This document shows positions 36,592 to 44,602 of a DNA stretch of 64,000 nt, in pieces. A model generated the notes under the pieces. That model was given only the letters and a program-made list of their open reading frames with translations. It had not been told where the DNA came from and did not search any database. Position numbers and translations under genes: made by a program. The stretch spans positions 2,108,001 through 2,172,000 of the forward strand of contig NZ_CP098732.1 in NCBI RefSeq assembly GCF_023824315.1, given 5' to 3'. The stretch's first letter is position 1; each line of letters opens with the position of its first letter. Source of the stretch: Acinetobacter tibetensis. GTDB taxonomy: Bacteria; Pseudomonadota; Gammaproteobacteria; Pseudomonadales; Moraxellaceae.

Positions 36592-37239
36592 ATGTCCGAG
36601 AAAATAATCTTATTGAATCTAAATATGGCTGAGCTGTTAAATCCACACATTCAATCCGTCGAACTGGCAAAGGCGTATCGTTTACTCAATCATGGCCCAA
36701 CCGTATTGGTGTCTGCACAACATGAGCAAGAAGCAAATGTCATGACTGCTGCTTGGGCATGTGCTCTAGAGTTGGTTCCAGCCAAAGTCTCTGTAGTACT
36801 GGATAAAAGCACCAAAACCCGAAAATTAATTGAAGGTTCAGGTTATTTTGCACTACAAGTTCCCACCTTAAAGCAAATTGAGTTGGTACAAGCCTTAGGT
36901 TCAATCAGCCAGTTTGATGATCCAGCTAAACTTGAGCATTGTCATACTCCACTCTTTCACTTTGACGGTTTTGACTTACCTGTGGTGGAAGGCTGTGCTG
37001 CTTGGCTCATTTGTGAGTTAATTCCTGAACCACACAATCAGCAAGCACATGATTTATTTATTGGTAAAGTCATTGCAGCCTATGCAGATGATCGCGTGTT
37101 CCGCGATGGACATTGGTATTACCATGAAACTGACCCATCTTGGAAAAGCGTACATCATGTTGCGGGTGGTCATTACTACACCATTGGGGATGCTGTTGAT
37201 GCCAACAAAAGTGAAGGCTTTAATCTTCCCGAACCTTGA
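36592..37239 (+). CDS. Flavin reductase family protein
   Basis: The 215-residue product has the FMN-binding split-barrel flavin reductase pattern: NHGPTVLVSAQHEQEANVMTAAW near the start, VSVVLDKSTKTRKLIEGSGYFALQVP in the middle, and the C-terminal HHVAGGHYYTIGDAVDA. Such proteins reduce flavin with NAD(P)H to supply monooxygenases, or bind flavin in other redox roles. The ATG at 36592 has only a weak GAG-type site; an internal ATG at 36625 is an alternative. It is divergent from tcyP. Confidence 0.83.
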   Translation: MSEKIILLNLNMAELLNPHIQSVELAKAYRLLNHGPTVLVSAQHEQEANVMTAAWACALELVPAKVSVVLDKSTKTRKLIEGSGYFALQVPTLKQIELVQALGSISQFDDPAKLEHCHTPLFHFDGFDLPVVEGCAAWLICELIPEPHNQQAHDLFIGKVIAAYADDRVFRDGHWYYHETDPSWKSVHHVAGGHYYTIGDAVDANKSEGFNLPEP

Positions 37240-37334
37240 ATGATGCTCGACTAAAGGTGAAACGTCAGCGATTGTTTTTCTAGATTTTTCACCTTATAGT
37301 TCAAGTATATTTTTTAAACAATTAGTCAAATTAT

Positions 37335-38534
37335 ATGAACAGGACGTTCTCAAATACCATCAAACTCAGCGCATTTCTTTGTTTGAGTATGTGCTTGGGC
37401 ATCGGCATTTTGCGCTTTTCCTATACCGCTTTACTGCCTTCAACACGCGAAGCCTATGAATGGAGTCATAACTTTGCCAGTATTTTAGGCAGTGCCAACC
37501 TTTTGGGCTATTTAGTCGGTGCCTACTGGGCAATGAAAATCCCACAAAACCCCAAAATGCCCATCTATATCATTAGCGCTGCTGTTGTGGGTTCAATCAG
37601 TCTGTTTGCTTGCGCCTTTTCCAGTTTTTCAGAAATTTGGTATTTAATATGGCGCTTTATTTCAGGCATCAGTGGCGGCTTACTGATGATTCTGTCTCCA
37701 AGTGTGGTCGCACAATGTAGCGATTTACAGCATCGCTTTAAAATCAACTTTATTGGTTTTAGTGGTATCGGTTTAGGCGTTTTATGTGCCACGTTATTTA
37801 TGCCTTATCTCGACCGAATTGCCATTTCAAGTGCGTGGCTAATCTTGTGTGCTTTCGCTTTTAGCATGAGTGCGTTGCTCTGGTTTCTGGTACGTCCATT
37901 TCAAGCTCAACTACAAACTATTCCAGCAACACAGGCCCAATCAGATCAAGTCGGTTTCATTTACTACAGCTTGTTGATTGCATATGCCTGTAGTGCGTTT
38001 GCCTATATTCCCCATTCTTTATTCTGGATTGACTACTTGAGCCATGTATTGGTTTTGAATTTGTTCTGGATGAATTTCAATTGGATTCTATATGGTCTGG
38101 GTAGTGCTTTAGGGGCGTATAGTGCATACGCCTTGGCGCGTAGACTTGGGAATTTTGCCGCACTGAAAGTGTTATATAGCATCTACATCTTTGCTGTTTT
38201 AATTGCAGTACTGAGTTTTTCGCCTATTTTTACCTTTATATCTTCATTCCTCACAGGTTTACTTAACCCTGCCGTGGTTTTCCTAACCTCCTATACCATT
38301 TTGCAATTGTACGGTCTGGCATATAAAAAATTGTGGAGTATGGCAACGCTCAGTTTTGCCACCATTCAACTGCTCGGTGGGATTAGTTTTAGCACTTTGC
38401 AGCATTTTGGTGTGTCTTATCATCAACAATTTAGCATTGCCTCTGCGGTACTATTGCTCGGCACTTTGCAACTGTTTTGGTTTACTCGCCCGCATGCAAA
38501 AACCAGCCAAAACAGTAAACAAATAACAGATTAG
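37335..38534 (+). CDS. YbfB/YjiJ-family MFS transporter
   Basis: This 399-residue protein has twelve predicted membrane spans and the YbfB/YjiJ hallmarks GIGILRFSYTALLPSTREAYEWS at the start, ANLLGYLVGAYWA, and the RFISGISGGLLMILSPSVVA block. The transported compound of this family is not known. The gene follows the flavin reductase gene after 95 bases on the same strand but no functional link can be argued. Confidence 0.85.
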   Translation: MNRTFSNTIKLSAFLCLSMCLGIGILRFSYTALLPSTREAYEWSHNFASILGSANLLGYLVGAYWAMKIPQNPKMPIYIISAAVVGSISLFACAFSSFSEIWYLIWRFISGISGGLLMILSPSVVAQCSDLQHRFKINFIGFSGIGLGVLCATLFMPYLDRIAISSAWLILCAFAFSMSALLWFLVRPFQAQLQTIPATQAQSDQVGFIYYSLLIAYACSAFAYIPHSLFWIDYLSHVLVLNLFWMNFNWILYGLGSALGAYSAYALARRLGNFAALKVLYSIYIFAVLIAVLSFSPIFTFISSFLTGLLNPAVVFLTSYTILQLYGLAYKKLWSMATLSFATIQLLGGISFSTLQHFGVSYHQQFSIASAVLLLGTLQLFWFTRPHAKTSQNSKQITD

Positions 38535-38622
38535 GTGGGCAGATATTTTATTCTAGACCTTCAAAATTGGTCGTATTGAGAAGAATTGGATATTCTCAAG
38601 AAATTGGATAATCATCAAAAAT

Positions 38623-38652
38623 AGGGCAATGTTGTTTTTTTCAACATGCCCT
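38623..38652. terminator. Hairpin after the MFS gene
   Basis: AGGGCAATGTTG pairs with CAACATGCCCT (one bulged A) around a seven-T loop, between convergent genes. There is no clear T tail. Confidence 0.45.
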
Positions 38653-38727
38653 AAAACCTGTTCTTGTCTTTCATGTAATCCGATCTGAACAATCATCTTG
38701 CTGACCTGACACACGAAGAATATGCCT

Positions 38728-39291
38728 TTATAAACCCTGCTTATGGCTTAAAAATGGATAAGGATTCACCGCCCCTTGCCCAGTAAAATAAATACCATAA
38801 TGTAAATGTGGTGGTGTGTTTTTCGCATTGCCCGTATTTCCCACATAACCCAGTACTGAGCCTTGCTCCACCCAATCACCCTCTTCTAAATGTGGAACAT
38901 AAGACTCTAAATGCGCATAATAATGTCGACTTAAATCCGGACCAATCACCCACACAACTTTGCCACCTAAGCTATCTAAACCCACCTTAGCAACGATTCC
39001 TTGCGTTGTACTCAGTACTTCAGTGCCTCGTTTCGCAAAGATATCGATGCCTTCATGTTTACGATTCTGACCTCTTGCAGCACCCCATGTATCATTTATT
39101 TGCTTCGAGGTAATGTCTTTAACAGGCATAGGTAATTGTGTCGAGAGATTTTGACGAGCCAATTGAAACTGCAAGACAGGATATTTCCAACCTGTAGACT
39201 CACCTGAAACAGGCGGTTGACATGCCAGCAACATGCAACTAAGAGGTAATAATACAGCTATAATTTTAATGCTTCGGTATTGAGGTTTCAT
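38728..39291 (-). CDS. M23-family metallopeptidase lipoprotein
   Basis: The 187-residue product carries a lipoprotein signal with lipobox MLLAC (Cys24) and a LytM/M23 domain. Zinc and catalytic residues are visible: H79 and D83 in RKHEGIDIF, H127 in YYAHL, and H162/H164 in PPHLHYG. All zinc ligands are intact, so it is probably an active endopeptidase cutting peptidoglycan cross-links in the periplasm. It is short, with a single catalytic domain and no LysM module. Confidence 0.9.
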   Translation of the reverse strand: MKPQYRSIKIIAVLLPLSCMLLACQPPVSGESTGWKYPVLQFQLARQNLSTQLPMPVKDITSKQINDTWGAARGQNRKHEGIDIFAKRGTEVLSTTQGIVAKVGLDSLGGKVVWVIGPDLSRHYYAHLESYVPHLEEGDWVEQGSVLGYVGNTGNAKNTPPHLHYGIYFTGQGAVNPYPFLSHKQGL

Positions 39292-39668
39292 TCTAATAAT
39301 GTGAGCTTTTTAAATTGACTCAATTCTAACGATGAGCCCTACAATTCCCAATAGTGTTTTGGTATCTTGCAAAATCCCCCACCACTTCAAAACAGAAAAC
39401 AAAGCAATTTCTTCATTAGATGAAACTGCAACCTCAATTTATGCAATATAATTTTTAAGCAAAAAAAAGCCTACAAATGAGTCATGTAGGCTTTTAAAAA
39501 TTTAAAACAAGTCAGGGAACTATCAGCTTTAAATCTTGTGCTAATACTGCCAAAACTGAGAACTATTTACAATACTTTGGTTAAAGATATATTTAAAATA
39601 TTTGTTAAAAGATCCTTTTTTTTAAACAATTTTCATGTAGAGCCAATTTATATACATCCACTCCCACA
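39292..39668. other. Intergenic region with one terminator
   Basis: About 377 bases between two minus-strand genes. It holds the terminator-like hairpin at 39460-39498 and the promoter of the M23 gene. Nothing else is recognisable. Confidence 0.5.
39460..39498 (-). terminator. Terminator-like hairpin
   Basis: AAAAGCCTACA (39465-39475) pairs with TGTAGGCTTTT (39485-39495). On the minus strand it is followed by eight T in a row, so it probably ends the hemerythrin-like transcript about 170 bases downstream of that stop. Confidence 0.65.
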
Positions 39669-40139
39669 TCAACTGGTTAGACTATCTTTTTCCTTGCTCA
39701 GATATTTATTATATTCTTTCAAATACTGCTCAGCCAATTGAGTTTTTTGCTGTTCAGCTAAAATTTTTCCTGCTTGTTGAAAAAAGCCATGTTCCTCTTC
39801 TTTTAAATGATGGTGGACTTTTTCAGATAATTTTTTTGCAATTACCAACCAACTTGGATGGCTAAACTCAGTTTCGCTCAATTGCTCTAACAACTCATCC
39901 ATCTCGTGATGTTCTGCTAATGCATGACGGGTGATATTAAGACCTGAATCGGTCATCATCAGTGGAATATAAAGATATCTATCTTCTGCGACTGAATGTG
40001 CAAATAATTCATTTTTTAATTCATTGAATAATTCATGTCTTTCTTCAGTGTCTCCCGAAGTCTGAATTAATTGTTCAGATAACATTCTTTGCTTGTCGTG
40101 ACTTTGTCTTAATGCTTCAAAAATTGTTGTATTTGTCAT
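39669..40139 (-). CDS. Hemerythrin-like (HHE) domain protein
   Basis: This 156-residue all-helical protein has histidine/glutamate spacing of the HHE cation-binding family: LRQSHDKQRML near the start, LFAHSVAEDRYLY, ITRHALAEHHEMDELL and KVHHHLKEEEHGFFQQ. Such proteins bind di-iron and take part in oxygen, nitric oxide or iron handling. It is cytosolic and stands alone before a 750-base gene-poor region. Confidence 0.87.
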   Translation of the reverse strand: MTNTTIFEALRQSHDKQRMLSEQLIQTSGDTEERHELFNELKNELFAHSVAEDRYLYIPLMMTDSGLNITRHALAEHHEMDELLEQLSETEFSHPSWLVIAKKLSEKVHHHLKEEEHGFFQQAGKILAEQQKTQLAEQYLKEYNKYLSKEKDSLTS

Positions 40140-40888
40140 TGGGGTTAATCCTCAAAACTCATTTTATGGATATGCACCTACTATGAACATTTCACAAAAT
40201 ATGCTCTGTTCACAAACTGTTTTATTTTTAAGCGTAATGCATTACCATTTTTTTCAAATTGTGTTTTTACTGCCATTCATTGTTAATGGAAAAGAATCCA
40301 ATAATCCTAGCTGCAACCACAGCTCAATCTGCTAAATGTTAAGACTTTGTTGCAGACAAAAAATTTAAAAAGAATAAGCCACTCACCCTGTATTTAAAGC
40401 GATTGCATAAGAAGATTTCGCACCCTTCTCAAAGAAGAGCTGCATGATCAATCTCTAAAACTACAGCGTATAAAATGCTAGTTGTACAAACTAAATCAAA
40501 AAACTTCCCCATAACTTTAGAGCTACAGCCTTAGCTGAATAAAATAATCTTCACTACCCAATAGAATAGATATTATCCAATTTTAAAGCGCATAACATTC
40601 AGATTTTTTTAATAAAAAAATGACAATTGACTCAGTAATTTACTTTTTTCTGATTAGCTCACACATTTATCATCGCTACATATTCAGGTACGTAATGTCA
40701 TCACCGAACACTTTCAAATCTTCATCATTTTTTTAAAAACCATCATTAAGTTTTCTAAAAAAGAAGCGATAAATAAAAACCACAGATATTTTTATTATCC
40801 TATATATTGAATAAATCTAGATCATTTTCCATCATCTGGCTAAAAATCTAAGAATTAAAAATAACAACTTTAAGCAAGGAGGCAATCA
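40140..40888. other. 749-base gene-poor region with a possible decayed frame
   Basis: Very A/T-rich. A plus-strand frame from 40286 reads MEKNPIILAATTAQSAKC, meets a stop at 40340, then continues in frame as DFVADKKFKKNKPLTLYL and onward to a stop at 40445. It looks like a small basic protein with one nonsense codon, but I know no relative and it could be chance. No promoter, hairpin or repeat of note was identified. Confidence 0.3.
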
Positions 40889-42025
40889 ATGCATAACTTC
40901 AAAAGACCTATGCGCTTAGGTCTAATTTTTCACATCATATTGCTCACAGGCGTTACTACTGCCCTTCATGCGAATACTTCACCTGTTGGGCTGAATACCC
41001 CTAAAGAACTTATTTACCCCAATATAGATCCCAGTTTAAGTGAAAGTCTTTATCCAAATGAGGCAGCCACGGCCAAGCAAATTGCAGACATCATTGAACT
41101 GTCAATCCGAAAACAATATGCCGCAGATATCGCACTACGTGATGCACACCCTAAAGCGCATGGTTGCGTACGTGCAGAATTCAAAATAAATGAAACATTG
41201 CCTCAAAACCTGATTCAAGGTGCTTTTATTCCAGGCAAAACCTATCAAGCATGGATTCGTTTTTCCAATGGATCGAGTAATGCTAAACAAGCAGATATTA
41301 AAAAAGATGCACGTGGCATGGCAATCAAACTTTTAGCAGTGTCAGGGAAAAATCTTTCAGATGAGGCCACTTCCACACAAGATTTCATCATGATCAATCA
41401 CCCTGTCTTTTTTGCCAATGATCCCGCTCGTTATCTGTCATTCATGCAAGATATCAATAGTGATAAATTTCTAAAAAAACTGCATATCCCTTTTGCATTA
41501 GGGGCTAAAGGGACTTGGATTGCCTTAAACACTAGAAATAAAATTTCAAATCCATTGCAAACTAGATACTGGTCTATGGTGCCCTATCAATTGGGATTAG
41601 GTACCAATCGTCAAGCGGTAAAATATTCTGCACGAGCGTGTTCGACCGTTGTCAGCCCTATTCCAGCTAAACCTCAGCAGAACTTCTTAAGAGATGCGCT
41701 CCGTACGAGTTTGCAAGAAATTGATGCATGCATGGAGTTTTTAGTCCAACCTCGAACATCCAGCTCAATGTCCGTTGAAGACTCTATGACTGAATGGAAA
41801 GAAGACCAAGCCCCTTTTTACAAGGTGGCAACGATTCGTATTCCTCAGCAAGTATTTGATACCCCAGAGCAAAATAAATTTTGTGAAAACCTCTCCTTTA
41901 CGCCATGGCATGCTTTAGCCGAACACAAACCACTTGGCGCTATAAACCGAATGCGCAAAGTCATCTATGACCAGATTAGTCGCGTCCGACATGAAATGAA
42001 TTCGACTGAAAGATTCGAACCCTGA
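40889..42025 (+). CDS. Exported catalase-like heme protein
   Basis: The 378-residue product has a signal peptide (about residues 1-28, ending LHANT) and a catalase-clan core. It has the distal His region DAHPKAHGCVRAEF, IRFSNGSSNAKQADIKKDARGMAIKLL, the Asn-containing FIMINHPVFF, and the C-terminal FTPWHALAEHKPLGAINRMRK. The last block, RMRKVIYDQIS, may hold the proximal Tyr. It is far shorter than standard catalases (480 or more residues) and belongs to the catalase-like group found in many bacteria, including periplasmic peroxidases. Peroxide removal or peroxidation is the likely role. A strong AAGGAGG site precedes the ATG. Confidence 0.82.
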   Translation: MHNFKRPMRLGLIFHIILLTGVTTALHANTSPVGLNTPKELIYPNIDPSLSESLYPNEAATAKQIADIIELSIRKQYAADIALRDAHPKAHGCVRAEFKINETLPQNLIQGAFIPGKTYQAWIRFSNGSSNAKQADIKKDARGMAIKLLAVSGKNLSDEATSTQDFIMINHPVFFANDPARYLSFMQDINSDKFLKKLHIPFALGAKGTWIALNTRNKISNPLQTRYWSMVPYQLGLGTNRQAVKYSARACSTVVSPIPAKPQQNFLRDALRTSLQEIDACMEFLVQPRTSSSMSVEDSMTEWKEDQAPFYKVATIRIPQQVFDTPEQNKFCENLSFTPWHALAEHKPLGAINRMRKVIYDQISRVRHEMNSTERFEP

Positions 42026-42716
42026 TAGTAATGAAAATAAATGAAGGAGCCCTATGCTTTAACTCAATGGTCAGTGAATATCTGTGTCTAAAGAAGATGT
42101 CCGTATGGGCACGGAACTTCTTCCACAACATATTCAGTTACCGCATCAGAAACTGTATTAAGGATGTATGCAACTAAGCATCCACCGCATGTTGATCAGT
42201 GCAACGCAATCACCTACCCAGCACACATTGCCATTGCAATGATGGAAGAAATCATCAACCCGGTCTTTGATGTGTATTGCACTGTGTTTTCCGCGATTAC
42301 TGGCTGTATAGGTAGCAAGTGGTTTGACTTTTGCAGATGTCTGTCTCCCTATCCGTTCATATTTGAAAGGAGATAAATCTCACTCATTGAATACTCTTGA
42401 GAGCGATATTTCAGCATGCGATGAGTTTATTCAAGCTCAGACATAAACATCGTGCTGAATTAGATCCATACCTTAATCTACTGAAGAGCGCATGAAATCA
42501 GATATTCAATGAATACTTGCAGGGTTTAAAGCAAAGAGAGTTACACATCATATGTAAAGAATAAAATTGAGGAGCACAAGCCGAAATCTGATATAGTAGC
42601 CCCAATATCGTGGGCTTTTTCTTTACCCTTCCCGACCTACTCCCACTTATACGGGTAACCAAACGGGTAATTCAAACAAGTCCACACAAATTTTTTAAAT
42701 TTTCTAGTAGGTTAAA
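42026..42716. other. 691-base gene-poor region upstream of rluE
   Basis: Several short open stretches exist, the longest a 70-codon frame at 42164-42376 with odd composition (Cys, His and Met rich) and no family resemblance. They could be worn fragments of former genes. A terminator-like hairpin lies at 42598-42625. Just before rluE there are close repeats of ACGGGTAA (about 42652 and 42664). Confidence 0.4.
42598..42625 (+). terminator. Terminator-like hairpin before rluE
   Basis: AGCCCCA pairs with TGGGCT (one bulged C) and is followed by TTTTTCTTT. It has no obvious gene upstream within 570 bases, so it may end the catalase-like transcript or a small RNA. Confidence 0.5.
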
Positions 42717-43508
42717 GTGAAAATAGTCATTCTTAACAAGCCTTATGATGTGCTCTCGCAGTTTCGTAAAGACGAAGCACACATGACGATGTCCGATTTT
42801 ATAGACGATTCGACTTTGCGTTTAGCTGGTCGTCTTGATATGGACTCTGAAGGCTTAGTTTTTTTAACTGACCACGGTGGTTTAAATCAATACATTACCA
42901 ACCCTGCAAACAAAAAGTACAAAACTTATTTAGTACAGCTTGATGGCGATGTAACCGAAGAAGCATTAGAGCAACTTCGCAAAGGTGTTGAATTAAAAGA
43001 TGGCATGACCTTACCTGCCAAAGCATCTAAGGTTGAACAACCTGAGTGGTTATGGGATCGTGATCCTCCTGTACGTTTCCGTGCATCTGTTCCTACATCT
43101 TGGGCCGAAATTTCAATTTGCGAAGGTCGTAACCGTCAAGTCCGTCGTATGACTGCTGCTGTAGGTTTTCCAACTTTACGTTTAATTCGTACTAAAATTG
43201 GTGCAATTGATTTGGTTCAAATGGGTTTACAACCAGGTGAAACTAAAGAAATTGAGCCACTTTTATACCCTGACTTTCAAAATATTCCTGCTGAAGAACC
43301 TTACCGTTCACGCTCTTATGTGAAAAAACCGGGCGGTACTGGTGGTAAACCTATGGTTCGTAAGAACAAAGATGGTTCAGTGAAAAAGACTTCAGGTACT
43401 AAACGTATCTGGCAAATGGATGAAAGTGAGAAACCAAAGCGTAAAACCAATGGTACAACACGCCCAAATACCAAAGCACCACGTGGTCGTGGACGTAGCG
43501 GTCGTTAA
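42717..43508 (+). CDS. rluE: 23S rRNA pseudouridine synthase, RluE type
   Basis: The 263-residue product starts at GTG 42717 (AGG upstream) as MKIVILNKPYDVLSQF. The catalytic Asp is D41 in GRLDMDSEGLVFLTDHG, followed by the RsuA/RluE-family block EGRNRQVRRMTAAVGFPTLRL. There is no N-terminal S4 domain, as in RluE, which modifies U2457 of 23S rRNA. The last 60 or so residues form a basic, low-complexity tail (KPKRKTNGTT, APRGRGRSGR) that is longer than in E. coli RluE and probably binds RNA. Confidence 0.88.
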   Translation: MKIVILNKPYDVLSQFRKDEAHMTMSDFIDDSTLRLAGRLDMDSEGLVFLTDHGGLNQYITNPANKKYKTYLVQLDGDVTEEALEQLRKGVELKDGMTLPAKASKVEQPEWLWDRDPPVRFRASVPTSWAEISICEGRNRQVRRMTAAVGFPTLRLIRTKIGAIDLVQMGLQPGETKEIEPLLYPDFQNIPAEEPYRSRSYVKKPGGTGGKPMVRKNKDGSVKKTSGTKRIWQMDESEKPKRKTNGTTRPNTKAPRGRGRSGR

Positions 43509-43522
43509 AAATTGATTGTTTT

Positions 43523-43549
43523 AAAGCCCACATCAGTGGGCTTTATTTA
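43523..43549. terminator. Terminator after rluE
   Basis: AAAGCCCAC pairs perfectly with GTGGGCTTT around a four-base loop and is followed by ATTTAA. It lies between convergent genes and may serve both. Confidence 0.78.
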
Positions 43550-43554
43550 ATAAA

Positions 43555-44265
43555 TTAGTCTCGCTTATAAACGAGACATACTTCTTCACGATCTAATTCT
43601 TCTAATTCAGTTTGCATATATATTTCATAGTTATATTTTTCATATACTGCATATAAATTCTCAAAATTAATCGCAATTTCAGCAAGCATAGTTTGTTGCG
43701 TATTATTAATATCTAAATCAAGTTCATATAGATTTAATTTGACTTCCACAGTTTCTTTTTCAGCAATTTGATCTACATAAAATATGGCTTTTTTCATATT
43801 GTTTCGAATATAAAGTGCATTAGCTACTCCACCTAAATTTGTCAGATTAAACTTCACTTCAACTAGGAAATCACTGCCATCAGAATGAGAAAAATATGTG
43901 AATCCACTATCTCTAATCACAAATATTGGCTTAACCGCTTTGTTGAGGGCATCAAACTGCTGCTTTTGAATAGTGGCTAATTCTTTTTGCTGCTTTACGC
44001 TTTCCTGCATCTCATTAATTTGGAGCTGAAGCGCACGCTCTTGTTGTTCTAAGGCTTTCGTATTTTGATCTAACTGCTTACCTTGCTGTATATAACCTAA
44101 AATCAACCAAAAGAAAGCAATGGGTGCAAATATTCCTGCAAGAAAATCACCCAATTCATTTAATGATGTAGGCAAAGTATAGCCGTTGCTTCGGCTAAAT
44201 AGATAAATTCCCAATAACCAAATAAAGCTAACCAAAACTCCGAAGATCAAACTTTTCTTATTCAT
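43555..44265 (-). CDS. Uncharacterised two-span membrane protein with coiled coil
   Basis: The 236-residue product has two N-terminal hydrophobic helices (about 8-24 and 43-60) separated by a polar loop. A predicted coiled coil of about 50 residues rich in Gln, Glu and Leu (QQGKQLDQNTKALEQQERAL onward) follows, then a beta-rich cytoplasmic domain. I do not recognise it; similar layouts occur in small accessory or defence-island membrane proteins, but no such genes are adjacent. Its DNA is more A/T-rich than icd or rluE next door. Confidence 0.7.
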   Translation of the reverse strand: MNKKSLIFGVLVSFIWLLGIYLFSRSNGYTLPTSLNELGDFLAGIFAPIAFFWLILGYIQQGKQLDQNTKALEQQERALQLQINEMQESVKQQKELATIQKQQFDALNKAVKPIFVIRDSGFTYFSHSDGSDFLVEVKFNLTNLGGVANALYIRNNMKKAIFYVDQIAEKETVEVKLNLYELDLDINNTQQTMLAEIAINFENLYAVYEKYNYEIYMQTELEELDREEVCLVYKRD

Positions 44266-44306
44266 TTTTCTTAAATCTCACAAAATATTCTGATACACGA
44301 CAATGT

Positions 44307-44435
44307 CGTCTACTGCTGTTCGAGGCAGGAAGCATACAATATTTATTGTTTCAGCGAAGTTTCGATCAAAAATGTCATTTGACGAGTTCAGTAGATGACG
44401 ATGGTTTTGGCTACTTTTGCCTAAACAAAAGTAGC
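44307..44435. repeat. Inverted-repeat element, possible dispersed intergenic repeat
   Basis: TCTACTG (44309-44315) with CAGTAGA (44389-44395) encloses a 73-base loop. Ten bases beyond the right-hand block ending at 44400 begins GCTACTTTTG (44410-44419) pairing perfectly with CAAAAGTAGC (44426-44435). The second hairpin resembles short hairpin repeats scattered in other gammaproteobacterial genomes, but I cannot count copies from one window. Confidence 0.4.
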
Positions 44436-44535
44436 TCGTACCGAAGGTTAAGCACAAAATGTAATATCTAATGATTAGCTACAATCTGCTAAATAATAAA
44501 GCAAAGGTTAAATTTCTAAGGTTTAAAATATAAAC

Positions 44536-44570
44536 AAAAAAAAGCCGATGCATTTGCATCGGCTTTTTTC
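44536..44570. terminator. Terminator of icd
   Basis: AAAAAAGCCGATGC pairs with GCATCGGCTTTTTT (perfect), about 35 bases after the minus-strand icd stop. It is symmetrical and strong. Confidence 0.88.
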
Positions 44571-44602
44571 ACATCATCGGCTAAAAACCGATTTTGCTAA
44601 AC

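Larger units (their letters stand above)
44266..44602. other. Intergenic region with inverted repeats
   Basis: No gene. CGTCTACTG (44307-44315) is mirrored by CAGTAGATGACG (44389-44400), and a perfect ten-pair hairpin follows at 44410-44435. The icd terminator is at 44536-44570. Confidence 0.5.

Noticed and set aside
39538..39741. 67-codon plus-strand frame overlapping the hemerythrin-like gene end
   Set aside because: It is A/T-driven, overlaps a real minus-strand gene and lacks a ribosome site.
42008..42026. Sequence like a tRNA T-loop (GATTCGAACCCTG) at the end of the catalase-like gene
   Set aside because: It encodes the RFEP terminus, and no matching stem, anticodon arm or acceptor stem can be formed around it on either strand.
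42164..42376. 70-codon plus-strand frame rich in Cys, His and Met
   Set aside because: No ribosome site, no signal or known motif, and unnatural composition; treated as part of the gene-poor region.
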